A stretch of 25,522 bases of DNA, taken from the NCBI GenBank assembly GCA_002067635.1, contig MVRB01000068.1, forward strand, positions 1 to 25,522, in the 5' to 3' direction. Shown one piece after another: positions 6,926 to 14,296 of the stretch (positions are counted from its first letter, which is position 1; each line of letters begins with the position of its first letter). The position numbers and the translations under genes are program-made. The notes beneath the pieces are model-generated. The model worked only from the letters and a program-made list of their open reading frames with translations, had not been told where the DNA came from and ran no database searches. The DNA comes from Methanomassiliicoccales archaeon PtaU1.Bin030. GTDB lineage: Archaea > Thermoplasmatota > Thermoplasmata > Methanomassiliicoccales > Methanomassiliicoccaceae.

Positions 6926-7558
6926 TCAATGAGCTATGGGATCGTCCTTGCTTCCCCGTTCTTTTCGTAGAGCAACGGGGAAGATCGGAACCACGGTCCG
7001 TCCCAAGGACTCGTTGAGCACCTGCGCCATGGCCAGATAGAAGGCCAAGGCACCGGTGAGCAGGCCGAGGTGTCCAGCGATGCTCTTGATGTCCGATGAG
7101 ACCAAGGCTTCCGATGCTGCAAGCAGGAAGAACACAATGGTCAGGGTCAGGAAGACCATCTGCATGATCCTGTTCGTGTTGAGGGTGCCGACGGTCAGGA
7201 AAGCGGAGAATATGCCCCAGAGGAGGAAGAAGCATGCCATGGCCTCTGTTGTCTCCGCGCCCGACAGGCCCATAATGGGGAACAGGAGGATGGCGACAAC
7301 GGCCAACCAGAAGGCGCCGAAGGAGATGAAAGCGGTAGTGCCGAAGGTATTGCCCTTCTTCCATTCCATCACCCCGGCCATCATCTGTGCTGAGCCTCCG
7401 AACACCATTCCCAGGGCCAGTATCGCAGCTCCCAGGGAAATATATCCAGCGTTGTGCAGGCTTAGCATCATTGTGGTCATCCCAAAGCCCAAGAGGCCCA
7501 GGGGTGCCGGATTCGCGGTGCGGTCCCGTACTGTGATCTCGTTCTCCTTTGTGCTCAT
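6926..7558 (-). CDS. GPR1/FUN34/YaaH (AceTr) family transporter, probably acetate
   Basis: Six-helix membrane transporter, 210 residues. The N-terminal family signature NPAPLGLLGFGMTT follows a short hydrophilic lead, and regularly spaced helices fill the rest (for example FWLAVVAILLFPIMGL and a long stretch ending FFLLAASEAL). Characterised relatives carry acetate or succinate with protons. In an archaeon like this acetate uptake for carbon assimilation is plausible, but the substrate is not shown by sequence. ATG 7558 is chosen over an upstream in-frame start at 7660 because the family begins here and an AT-rich TATA element lies 27-32 nt upstream. A perfect palindrome (7570-7582) sits between promoter and start. 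Confidence 0.85.
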   Translation of the reverse strand: MSTKENEITVRDRTANPAPLGLLGFGMTTMMLSLHNAGYISLGAAILALGMVFGGSAQMMAGVMEWKKGNTFGTTAFISFGAFWLAVVAILLFPIMGLSGAETTEAMACFFLLWGIFSAFLTVGTLNTNRIMQMVFLTLTIVFFLLAASEALVSSDIKSIAGHLGLLTGALAFYLAMAQVLNESLGRTVVPIFPVALRKERGSKDDPIAH

Positions 7559-7569
7559 GAAATTCGGTG

Positions 7570-7582
7570 AGCGCCAGGCGCT
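7570..7582. promoter_or_regulatory. Palindrome between promoter and start of the transporter gene
   Basis: AGCGCC-A-GGCGCT is a perfect 6-bp inverted repeat around one base. It lies 11 nt before the ATG and just downstream of the TATA-like GATTAATAAAAT (7585-7596), overlapping the expected transcription start. That position suits a repressor operator. Confidence 0.35.
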
Positions 7583-7584
7583 AT

Positions 7585-7596
7585 GATTAATAAAAT
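7585..7596 (-). promoter_or_regulatory. TATA-like element for the transporter gene
   Basis: The minus strand reads ATTTTATTAATC, centred about 32 nt before ATG 7558. Confidence 0.45.
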
Positions 7597-7637
7597 TACC
7601 GCTACATATTGAAGAAAATAATAATGTCGATCCGCTT

Positions 7638-9536
7638 TCAATCGTTCTTCCTTCGAACAAAGAAGTTCAGAACATCGTTTACCACGGTGGAGGACGTGTT
7701 GACCTCCAGGCGGTCGGAGAACTGGTTCGCCCGCCGGTCAAGGATGACGGCCACCCCCACATCGGTCTCCGTGCGTATGAGCCGACCTATCGCCTGAAGC
7801 AGCTTCCTGGTCACGGGTGCCTTCACTGTGTACTCCCAACCCCGTCCGAACCTTACCTCGTAGTAGTGCAGCAGTGCCCGTTGCTTGGCCGTTGGCTTCG
7901 GGTAGGGAATGCCCGCCAAGATGGCGACCTCCAGCTCCTTGTCCGGGAAATCGATCCCCTCGCTGACCCTTCCCCCCATCACCGCCAGGAGCACCGCGCC
8001 CTCGGGGGAGCCCTTGAAGCGACCCACCTCCTCCATAAGATCGCCCTGGCCCATACCACGCCTCTCCGTGTACACGGTCCTATGTAAACGGGACAGAAGG
8101 CCATCGTCCAGGAACCGGTCCATGAGGGCATACGACGGGAAGAAGACCACCGTGTTCCTGTCCAATACGTTGCACAGAGAGACCGTGTGGTCCTCCATCC
8201 GCCGTATTATCTCCTCGTCCTTCACAATATCCTCGTACCTCGTTGTGACATCCTCGAGATAGAACACCTTGCGGTTCTCGGGCGGGAACGGGGATGGGAG
8301 GGTCATCAGGGGCGTTCCCTTCGGCAGGCCGGTGGAGTCTCGGTACTCGTTCAAGGGGCGCAGCGTGCCTGACATGTGCACCGAGGCGTGGCATTCCGAT
8401 AACGCCCGGCAAGCCAGCCCCGGGTCCATGCAGTAGGCCTCGAACGCAGGGTTGTCACCACCCACAACCAACTTCACATAGCACTCCTCATCCAGCTCCA
8501 GCCAGAACTGGAGGAAGCCCCCCAGGGAGTGAAGGTAGGACCGTGGGAGCCGTCCGCTCTTGCGCTTTTCCTCCCTTATCATCTCCCCATACGCCATCAA
8601 CGATCTGGCCATGTTGAGAAGCCCTTTGGTGGTTGTGGTGAAGGCGCTCATCAGCCCCTCTTCGAGGAAAGGAGGAGGGATCAGGCCATCATCCTCTATG
8701 AGGAACTCCTCCAGGGCCTCCCGCAGCCTCCTGCGGCAAGCCTCCACCATGTCCAGGGAGCTTACCCCTTCGGCGATCTCGGGGTCCCCCTGCTCGTTCG
8801 CCTCCTTGGCCACCAGGTCCAGGAGTCGAGTGGATAGCGAGACCGAGCGTATCTCCCGGGCATACTCGAGCAGGTTATGGGCCTCGTCCACGATGACCAC
8901 GGCATCGGAGATGGGGATGTTCATCCAGTCGAGGAGATTGTGCCTTATGAAGGGCATGAAGAAGAATGCATAGGGGGCTGTCACCACGTTGGCCTTGGGC
9001 AGGAGGTCCTTGATGAGCTCGTGAGGGCACAAGCCCAAGCCTTCGCAATATGTGATGAACTCCTCCACCGTGGGGAGCTCCTCCCTGAAGTAGTGCTCCA
9101 CGTCGGTGAAGTCGGTGGACAGGACGGCCTCGTAGAACCTGCACCCACCAGTCTTTCCCGCCCTTGACCTTGCCTTCTTCTCCGCGCACAGCTTGGACAG
9201 CTCCTCAGGGGTGCCGCCCCGAAGATCAGGGTCCCTTTGGATCAGCGGGCACGTGCTCTGCCGGCCCTGGAGGCCTACGCCCAGGACCGGACGGGACCTA
9301 TTGATCTTCCTCAGCTCCAGCATGACCTGCCGTTGCTGGGAGTTGGTCCGGGTGAGGTAGATGACCTTCTTATCCTGCTTCAGCGCGGCCTGCAGAGACC
9401 CTGATAGGGCACAGATGGTCTTGCCCGTCCCCGTACCCGACTCCACCACAAGATGCCCCCTCGAACGGACACAGGTGGATATGGCATTGACCAATTCCAT
9501 CTGGTGAGGCCTTGGAGCATAGGGGAACAGGTCCAT
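7638..9536 (-). CDS. XPD-family 5'-3' DNA helicase (Fe-S)
   Basis: Superfamily 2 Rad3/XPD helicase for DNA repair or related processing, 632 residues as usual for archaeal XPD. Walker A is ESGTGTGKT (32-40) and Walker B is VDEAH (216-220). The Fe-S domain between them has cysteines at 96, 117, 132 and 170 (last one in LCPHE); an additional Cys is at 164. The C-terminal helicase domain shows GGRVSEGIDF and the arginine-finger motif QAIGRLIRTETDVG. ATG 9536 matches the family start (a Q-motif-like PRPHQ follows within 12 residues), and an AT-rich ATAACATA lies about 30 nt upstream, so the mRNA may be leaderless. A bacterial DinG-like role is less likely given the archaeal context. Confidence 0.9.
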   Translation of the reverse strand: MDLFPYAPRPHQMELVNAISTCVRSRGHLVVESGTGTGKTICALSGSLQAALKQDKKVIYLTRTNSQQRQVMLELRKINRSRPVLGVGLQGRQSTCPLIQRDPDLRGGTPEELSKLCAEKKARSRAGKTGGCRFYEAVLSTDFTDVEHYFREELPTVEEFITYCEGLGLCPHELIKDLLPKANVVTAPYAFFFMPFIRHNLLDWMNIPISDAVVIVDEAHNLLEYAREIRSVSLSTRLLDLVAKEANEQGDPEIAEGVSSLDMVEACRRRLREALEEFLIEDDGLIPPPFLEEGLMSAFTTTTKGLLNMARSLMAYGEMIREEKRKSGRLPRSYLHSLGGFLQFWLELDEECYVKLVVGGDNPAFEAYCMDPGLACRALSECHASVHMSGTLRPLNEYRDSTGLPKGTPLMTLPSPFPPENRKVFYLEDVTTRYEDIVKDEEIIRRMEDHTVSLCNVLDRNTVVFFPSYALMDRFLDDGLLSRLHRTVYTERRGMGQGDLMEEVGRFKGSPEGAVLLAVMGGRVSEGIDFPDKELEVAILAGIPYPKPTAKQRALLHYYEVRFGRGWEYTVKAPVTRKLLQAIGRLIRTETDVGVAVILDRRANQFSDRLEVNTSSTVVNDVLNFFVRRKND

Positions 9537-9562
9537 TCAGGCACTCAGCCCTGAATGGAGGA

Positions 9563-9572
9563 TATGTTATTT
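9563..9572 (-). promoter_or_regulatory. TATA-like element for the XPD helicase
   Basis: The minus strand reads AAATAACATA, centred about 30 nt before ATG 9536. Confidence 0.4.
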
Positions 9573-9604
9573 TCGGTAAGAGGAGCGAAAAACCGCTTGG
9601 GGGC

Positions 9605-10018
9605 TCAGTCCACCCTGCTCCTCTGCCAGGCTTCCTCGCCCAGTTCATCGTATACGGACAGCTGACCGGTCACGTCTCCTTCCAGGGAGCCGCTGTCATC
9701 GATAAGCTCATAGATGCGCTCCTTTCGGAAAAGCCAATAGTGGATCCTCCATTCCCTTCCGTCATAGAGCGTGGTCTCCTCCCTCTCCGTGGTGAGGATC
9801 CCAGTGTCCTCTAGCATGTAGAACGCGTCCCTGTCCTCAGGCTCCAAAATGTTATCGATTATCCTCTCGCTGTAACCGAAGAAGTTGAGAATATGTTGGG
9901 CCATCTGTTTGGCTTGATCATCAGGCATGCCTTCCTTATCGATCCCGTTCCTTATGGCAAGGGTCAGCTCATCCAAGGTCAGAGTGGTATCGTGGGCCAT
10001 CTTATCGCTTTTCATCAT
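9605..10018 (-). CDS. Uncharacterised small protein, possibly winged-helix-like
   Basis: I do not recognise this 137-residue protein with certainty; it recalls short conserved proteins (DUF6015-like) of Thermoplasmatota. It is soluble and acidic. An N-terminal helical part includes TLTLDELTLAIRNGIDKEGM and NFFGYSERIIDNIL. A middle segment, DAFYMLEDTGILTTERE, then LYDGREWRIHYWLF, has the helix plus beta-hairpin look of a winged-helix DNA-binding or dimerisation domain, but no clear recognition helix is proven. The start at 10018 is decided by a Shine-Dalgarno-like GGAAGGT 6 nt upstream; the TTG at 10033 lies inside that site. It lies 68 nt upstream of the XPD gene on the same strand and could share its transcript. 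Confidence 0.65.
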   Translation of the reverse strand: MMKSDKMAHDTTLTLDELTLAIRNGIDKEGMPDDQAKQMAQHILNFFGYSERIIDNILEPEDRDAFYMLEDTGILTTEREETTLYDGREWRIHYWLFRKERIYELIDDSGSLEGDVTGQLSVYDELGEEAWQRSRVD

Positions 10019-10047
10019 CGTTTTACCTTCCAATGGGATATCTGGCT

Positions 10048-10130
10048 AAACTGTTATCATTTAGAGTACCGATGCTTTGGTAGCGGTCATATAAACAGTT
10101 TGAGAGATATTTATCGTTTCGGAGAACGAT
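10048..10130. promoter_or_regulatory. Two inverted repeats in a divergent promoter region
   Basis: AAACTGTT (10048-10055) is the inverse of AACAGTTT (10094-10101). ATCGTT (10113-10118) is the inverse of AACGAT (10125-10130). They lie between the divergently transcribed small protein and thiamine-binding genes. The right copy of the first pair overlaps a minus-strand TATA-like TTTATATG. They may be operators, or the 6-bp pair a hairpin. Confidence 0.35.
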
Positions 10131-10194
10131 TGTTCCCTCCTCTGTTCCTGAGCTGTACCTTGCATAGGTCCTGCTGTTCTTTCTGAGCGAGCGG

Positions 10195-10202
10195 TATATA
10201 AA
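10195..10202 (+). promoter_or_regulatory. TATA box for the thiamine-binding protein gene
   Basis: TATATAAA is a perfect archaeal TATA, centred 38 nt before ATG 10237, giving an expected leader of about 12 nt. Confidence 0.6.
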
Positions 10203-10236
10203 CACGGAGGGTCTCAATACCAAATGTGATTCCAAG

Positions 10237-10530
10237 ATGATCGCAGAGTTCAGCGTAGTGCCTATAGGTGTGGGAGAGTCCCTGAGCACATATGTGGCAG
10301 AGTGCCTCAAGATCGTCGAGAAGAGCGGTCTTAGATACCAGCTGACGCCGATGGGCACGATCCTGGAGGGGGACTTCCACAAGGTCATGGAGACCATCGG
10401 CCTGTGCCACCTGAGGGTCCGGTCTATGTCCAGGAGGGTGACGACCACGATCCGCTTGGATGACCGGGAGACGCATACGGATGAGATGTCGAGGAAGGTG
10501 AGGAGCGTGAGAGAAAAAATGGGAGATTGA
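10237..10530 (+). CDS. MTH1187-family thiamine-binding protein
   Basis: Small ferredoxin-like-fold protein of 97 residues from the YKOF/MTH1187 family, which binds thiamine or its pyrimidine part. Seen: MIAEFSVVPIGVGESLSTYVAECLKIVE at the N-terminus, YQLTPMGTILEGDF (residues 34-47) and a C-terminal amphipathic helix. The YQLTPMGT segment is the family hallmark. It is probably a soluble oligomer that buffers thiamine; no transporter or thi gene lies beside it, so a direct pathway link is not visible. It stands alone on the plus strand, with serA ending 10 nt away in the opposite direction. Confidence 0.8.
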   Translation: MIAEFSVVPIGVGESLSTYVAECLKIVEKSGLRYQLTPMGTILEGDFHKVMETIGLCHLRVRSMSRRVTTTIRLDDRETHTDEMSRKVRSVREKMGD

Positions 10531-10539
10531 GAAAGGGTT

Positions 10540-12150
10540 TCAGATCTGGAGGTAATCCCTGTTCCCGATGTCACTGAGCTTGATGAAGCGGACCTCCTCG
10601 AACCCCTTTATCGCAGCCAGCTCCTTCACTGTGTCATCGGTGACGGGATCGTCCACGGATACCAGCATAAGAGCCCTTCCTCCTCTCTCATCCCGCCCCA
10701 GGCCCATACGCGCGATGTTTATGTCTCGGCTCCCCAACGTGGTGCCGATGCGGCCGATGATCCCCGGCACATCAGCGTGGACGGACATGAGGAAGTCACC
10801 TTCGAGGGGCATGTCGAGATCGTAGTTGTCGATCCCCAGGAGGCGAGGTTCGGACCCCGGGAAGGCCGTGCCACGAACCTCTCTCTTGACCCCGTTGGAC
10901 TGCAGGGAGATGGAGATCATGTTGACGTAGCGGTCGGACTCCTCGACCTTGGACTCCACGACCTGGATCCCTTTTTCCTTGGCAATTATCTCGGCATTGA
11001 TTATGTTGGGCTGTTCCCCGGAAAGGTTGGACAGCACACCCATGAGGGCGGAGACGGTCAGCATCTTCGAGTCCACAGTGGCCAGGTCGCCGTGGACAGT
11101 GACCTGCAGCTTGGCCACGGGGGCATCGGTGAGCTGCACGGCGAACGCTCCCAGGCGCTCTGCGACGGAAATGAACGGCACCACCTTGGGGTCCATCCCC
11201 CGAACCGGGGCATTGACGGCGTTGGATATTCGCTTGTCCACCAGGAACATCTTCACATGCTCAGCCATCTCCGCGGACACCTTCTCCTGGGCCTCCCTGG
11301 TGGAAGCACCGAGGTGCGGAGTGACCACGATGTTGTCCAAGGTTAGCAGGTTGGAACCCGTAGGTGGTTCCTTGGAGAATACATCTAGGGCAGCGCCAGC
11401 TATCTTCTTGTCCCGGAGAGCCTCGTACAGGGCTTCCTCGTCGATCAGTTCCCCTCGGGCAACATTAAGGATTATGGCGGTAGGCTTCATCTTGGCGATC
11501 AGCTCCCTGCTGATAAGATGGTGGGTGCTGGGAGTGAGGGCCGCATGTATGGTGATGACGTCCGCCTCCTCTATCACCTGCTCCAAAGGCATGAGCCTTA
11601 CACCGAGCTTGACGGCTACCTCTGGCGGGATATAGGGATCGAACCCTATCAGCTTCATCTGGAAGGACTTGGCGCGCTTGGCCACCTCCCCGCCTACTCT
11701 GCCGATGCCCACGATGCCCAGGGTCTTCCCGTTCAGCTCGAAACCGGTGAACTTGGAACGCTTCCATTCACCTTTCTTCAGGGATGCGTCCGCCCATACG
11801 ATGTTCCGGGCCAGGCTCATCATCAGCGCCATGGTATGCTCTGCGGCGGAGATGATGTTGGCCGCGGGAGTGTTCATGACCAGTATGCCCTTTCGAGTGG
11901 CAGCCTTGACATCCACGTTATCGACGCCTACGCCAGCCCTTCCCACCACCTTGAGGTTCTTGCCAGCCTCTATCACCGCTGCATCCACCTTGGTGCCGGA
12001 CCGGATGATCAAGGCATCATAATCGCCGATTATTTTGATCAGTTCGTCGTGAGCAATGCCCGGCCTGATGTCCACTTGGACCTGACCGCCGCTCTTGAGC
12101 ATCTCCAAGCCTTCCTTCGAGAGCTCGTCAGTGACCAACAGTTTTATCAT
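10540..12150 (-). CDS. serA: D-3-phosphoglycerate dehydrogenase, ACT-domain form
   Basis: Oxidises 3-phosphoglycerate to 3-phosphohydroxypyruvate with NAD, the first step of serine synthesis. The 536 residues match the long type: substrate domain, nucleotide-binding fold with GIVGIGRVGG (145-154), catalytic Arg in NVARGELID (R232), E261 and H279 in TPHLGAST. An ASB-type intervening domain follows (about 320-450), then a C-terminal ACT domain (about 460-531, with DVPGIIGRIGTTLG) that in relatives senses serine. ATG 12150 overlaps the stop of the upstream aminotransferase as ATGA, so the two are translationally coupled. Feedback control by serine is inferred from the ACT domain. Confidence 0.95.
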   Translation of the reverse strand: MIKLLVTDELSKEGLEMLKSGGQVQVDIRPGIAHDELIKIIGDYDALIIRSGTKVDAAVIEAGKNLKVVGRAGVGVDNVDVKAATRKGILVMNTPAANIISAAEHTMALMMSLARNIVWADASLKKGEWKRSKFTGFELNGKTLGIVGIGRVGGEVAKRAKSFQMKLIGFDPYIPPEVAVKLGVRLMPLEQVIEEADVITIHAALTPSTHHLISRELIAKMKPTAIILNVARGELIDEEALYEALRDKKIAGAALDVFSKEPPTGSNLLTLDNIVVTPHLGASTREAQEKVSAEMAEHVKMFLVDKRISNAVNAPVRGMDPKVVPFISVAERLGAFAVQLTDAPVAKLQVTVHGDLATVDSKMLTVSALMGVLSNLSGEQPNIINAEIIAKEKGIQVVESKVEESDRYVNMISISLQSNGVKREVRGTAFPGSEPRLLGIDNYDLDMPLEGDFLMSVHADVPGIIGRIGTTLGSRDINIARMGLGRDERGGRALMLVSVDDPVTDDTVKELAAIKGFEEVRFIKLSDIGNRDYLQI

Positions 12151-13217
12151 TTCATCGCCTCCAGGACCTCGTCCATTCTCTTCAGTAGCTCGCGTATCTC
12201 CGCTACGGTCAGGTCCCCCATGTGGCCTATCCGGAACGTCGTTTCCTTTATGTTGCCATAGCCATTAGATATTTCGCAACCGCGCTCCTTCAAGCCCTTG
12301 TTGAGCTTGCTGAAGTCGATGTCGCCGCGGTTCAAAACAGTAATGGTATGGGACATGTAACCAGGCTCCGCGAACAGACCATGGTGGGCCATGGCCCATT
12401 TGTGGACCTCCTCCGCCATCTCCTGATGACGGCGGTACCGCGCGGCCATCCCCTCTTTTAGGATCCTTTCCAACTGGAAGTCGAGAGCGTACATAAGGGA
12501 CACGGGGGGAGTGGTGAGGGAGTAGTTCTTGTCGGCCATCTTCTTCATCTGCAATAGGTCGAAGTAGTAGCCCCTGCCCGGTACTGTCTTGGCCTTTTCC
12601 AGCAATCTATCGGAGCAGCATATGACGGCTAGACCCGGGGGTAATGCCAATGCTTTCTGGGTCCCGAACACGAGGGCGTCAAGGTCCAGCTCTTTGATCC
12701 TGAGGTCGGAGCCATATATCGCCGTGACCCCATCTACGAACATCAGGGGATCGTGCTTCTGACGGACGGCCTCAACGATCTCCCTCACAGGGTTCAGCAC
12801 ACCGGTGGAGCTCTCATTGGCTACTAGGGTCACGGCCTCGATGTCATCGCTGATTTGCCCCTCTAGGTCGGCCGGTTTAATGGCCTTCCCCCACTCCCCA
12901 TTGAGCTTCTTGACATCTTTGCCGTTCTCCGTGCCAATGCCTTGCCAGCGGTCGCCAAAGGAGCCGTTGGAGATGCCAAGCATCTTGCTCTTCACGCCAT
13001 TGCGTACGCACGCTTCCAGCAGCCCGGATGCGGATGCGGGGGACAACATTATGTTCATGTCGGTGTCCAGGGTTTTGTGGAGCTTTTCCACTACATTCGC
13101 CTGGAGCTGCTCGTATTCCTTGCTCCGATGGGTTATCATCGGCTTGGTCATGGATTCGAGGACCTCCTTTCGGACCTCGACCGGACCTACGGTGAACAGT
13201 GTATGATTCAAAGACAT
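12147..13217 (-). CDS. Class V aminotransferase, probable phosphoserine/serine-pyruvate type
   Basis: PLP enzyme of 356 residues in the alanine-glyoxylate/serine-pyruvate aminotransferase group. It begins NHTLFTVGPVEVRKEVLESM, contains ANESSTGVLNP (133-143), a cofactor-contacting VDGVTA (161-166) and the Schiff-base lysine K188 in FGTQKALALPPG. The 4-nt overlap with serA makes it the likely phosphohydroxypyruvate aminotransferase (SerC role); archaeal relatives of this class are known to do this, though specificity here is inferred. ATG 13217 fits the family start. An in-frame ATG at 13289 would add 24 unrelated residues. A GGGGG run abuts the ATG and may lie in a small hairpin (13220-13237). 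The promoter lies about 200 nt upstream, leaving a long leader. Confidence 0.85.
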   Translation of the reverse strand: MSLNHTLFTVGPVEVRKEVLESMTKPMITHRSKEYEQLQANVVEKLHKTLDTDMNIMLSPASASGLLEACVRNGVKSKMLGISNGSFGDRWQGIGTENGKDVKKLNGEWGKAIKPADLEGQISDDIEAVTLVANESSTGVLNPVREIVEAVRQKHDPLMFVDGVTAIYGSDLRIKELDLDALVFGTQKALALPPGLAVICCSDRLLEKAKTVPGRGYYFDLLQMKKMADKNYSLTTPPVSLMYALDFQLERILKEGMAARYRRHQEMAEEVHKWAMAHHGLFAEPGYMSHTITVLNRGDIDFSKLNKGLKERGCEISNGYGNIKETTFRIGHMGDLTVAEIRELLKRMDEVLEAMK

Positions 13218-13242
13218 CCCCCGGAATAACTTCCAGGACCGC

Positions 13243-13386
13243 TCAGGCCAGGAGAGTGGGGGACATCTGAGACCGTCCTCCACATCCATATCCCGATCCG
13301 CTCACGGTCGACTCCATGCCTAGCACGTGGCCTATCCGGGATGGGTAAGAAAAATCCATTCTGGGTAGCTTGATAGGGCCTGGCAT
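13243..13386 (-). CDS. Possible 47-codon leader ORF rich in Ser and Gly
   Basis: Starts at ATG 13386, about 31 nt below the centre of a TATA element at 13411-13424, so the ATG would lie near the RNA 5' end. It ends at TGA 13243, 25 nt before the aminotransferase ATG. It has seven Ser, eight Gly and one Cys in 47 residues. The run STVSGSGYGCGGRS (26-39) has ten of fourteen residues from Ser, Gly and Cys, the three amino acids made through the serine branch. It could be a small protein or a leader peptide sensing these amino acids, or chance. An in-frame ATG at 13404 is also present but lies too close to the TATA element. Confidence 0.3.
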   Translation of the reverse strand: MPGPIKLPRMDFSYPSRIGHVLGMESTVSGSGYGCGGRSQMSPTLLA

Positions 13387-13410
13387 GTTGATTTCCGGTA
13401 TCATGGAGAT

Positions 13411-13424
13411 ACTAATATAAACCT
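13411..13424 (-). promoter_or_regulatory. TATA box for the serine pathway operon
   Basis: The minus strand reads GGTTTATATTAGT. The expected RNA start is near 13391, giving a leader of about 174 nt before the aminotransferase ATG. Confidence 0.5.
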
Positions 13425-13518
13425 TACGATGACCATGGAAAAGGTCCGACCTGAGTGCCCGAAATCCTATGGTCATGGTCATCAACTTTTTTCTAATCTC
13501 GTTGGGCGTACGTTGACC

Positions 13519-13848
13519 CTAAAGCCTTCCGCCCAGGGTCTTCAGGACCTCCAAGTCCCTCTCGCGAGCTTGCTTCAGGGACTCGATGGGGACCGTCTCT
13601 ACGTCGAAGATGTCAGAGCATGGGAGCTGGGAGATGGTGTCATCGAGGGTCTGTTCGTCCTCAACGCTCATGACGAACGCAGCCGAGCGCTGGCCGCCAA
13701 AGAAGCCTCCGCTCAGCATGCCCTCCTCTTCCATGGAGATGAGCATATCGATGCTGGGCAAGATCTTTTTTTCAAGGATCTCCTTGTTCTCCTCGTCGGT
13801 CTTGCCCACGCCTTTCTCGCTCAGGGTCATCAATATTAGGTACTCCAT
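13519..13848 (-). CDS. Small muconolactone-isomerase-like (ferredoxin-fold) protein
   Basis: 109 residues from ATG 13848. It has the shape of the muconolactone delta-isomerase family: a first beta strand EYLILMTL, a long helix with KKILPSIDMLISMEEEGML, a glycine-rich turn SGGFFGG, then SAAFVMSVEDEQTLDDTISQLP and the strand DIFDVETVPIE. Members other than the true isomerase are of unknown function, and no catalytic role can be claimed here. A TATA-like CATATAG near 13882 lies about 34 nt before ATG 13848 and only 16 nt before the in-frame ATG 13866, favouring the shorter form. It lies upstream of the serine operon on the same strand but has its own promoter. Confidence 0.65.
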   Translation of the reverse strand: MEYLILMTLSEKGVGKTDEENKEILEKKILPSIDMLISMEEEGMLSGGFFGGQRSAAFVMSVEDEQTLDDTISQLPCSDIFDVETVPIESLKQARERDLEVLKTLGGRL

Positions 13849-13866
13849 AAACTGTCGCCGAATCAT

Positions 13867-14238
13867 AATGGATCAAGCTATATGATATTCCTTCCTAGGC
13901 CCTGAAAGAGGCGCTCATCTCGTCCAGAGCAACGCCTTCTCTGGATTTTGTTAGAGATAGTGTTATCTCAGAGAGAACATGGATAGTACCTTCACGGAAA
14001 TGGTGCTTAGTAACGCGATCGAGAGTAGAAGGACCGGTAGGGGGGATGGAGCCAATCCGAAGATTGAAGTGCGAGCATGTCACCAGGCCCCGTTCCCGGT
14101 TGGCCCTTAAGGAAACGTTCATCCATCTTAATACTTATGTGCTCAGGATCGTCCATCGGGATTTTACAGACCAGCTACGGCCCCTCGCTCTTCACATAAA
14201 CATTCCCCGATATCAGCTAACCTACTGTCTTTGAATGT
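13867..14238. other. Intergenic region with two adjacent hairpins
   Basis: No gene is supported. Perfect inverted repeats CCAGAG (13924-13929)/CTCTGG (13938-13943, followed by ATTTTGTT) and GAGATA (13954-13959)/TATCTC (13964-13969, loop GTGT) stand 10 nt apart. A minus-strand frame of 75 codons (14122-13895) covers them; its third-position GC is lower than in neighbouring genes and no family is recognised, so it is not called. The rest holds nothing I can identify. Confidence 0.35.
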
Positions 14239-14276
14239 AAAAAATGCAGGAGGGGCGATTCCCCCTTCACCCCTCC
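14239..14276 (-). terminator. Terminator of the sodium symporter gene
   Basis: On the minus strand GGAGGGG and CCCCTCC (14276-14270 with 14255-14249) form a perfect 7-bp stem with a 14-nt loop, followed four bases later by TTTTTT (14244-14239). It starts 20 nt after the symporter stop codon. Confidence 0.65.
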
Positions 14277-14296
14277 CTTGGACTCTCGGATCAAGC

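Noticed and set aside
6922..7017. 31-codon plus-strand ORF with a TATA box 24 nt upstream
   Set aside because: It runs antisense over the end of the transporter gene, shows no family resemblance, and the TATA box can equally serve the minus strand towards carS.
13429..13839. 136-codon plus-strand frame starting near a TATA element
   Set aside because: It is the antisense image of the small ferredoxin-fold gene for most of its length.
13895..14122. 75-codon minus-strand frame upstream of the ferredoxin-fold gene
   Set aside because: Third-position GC is lower than in nearby genes, no SD, poor promoter spacing, and the end overlaps two hairpins; the translated end looks helical but no homologue is recognised.
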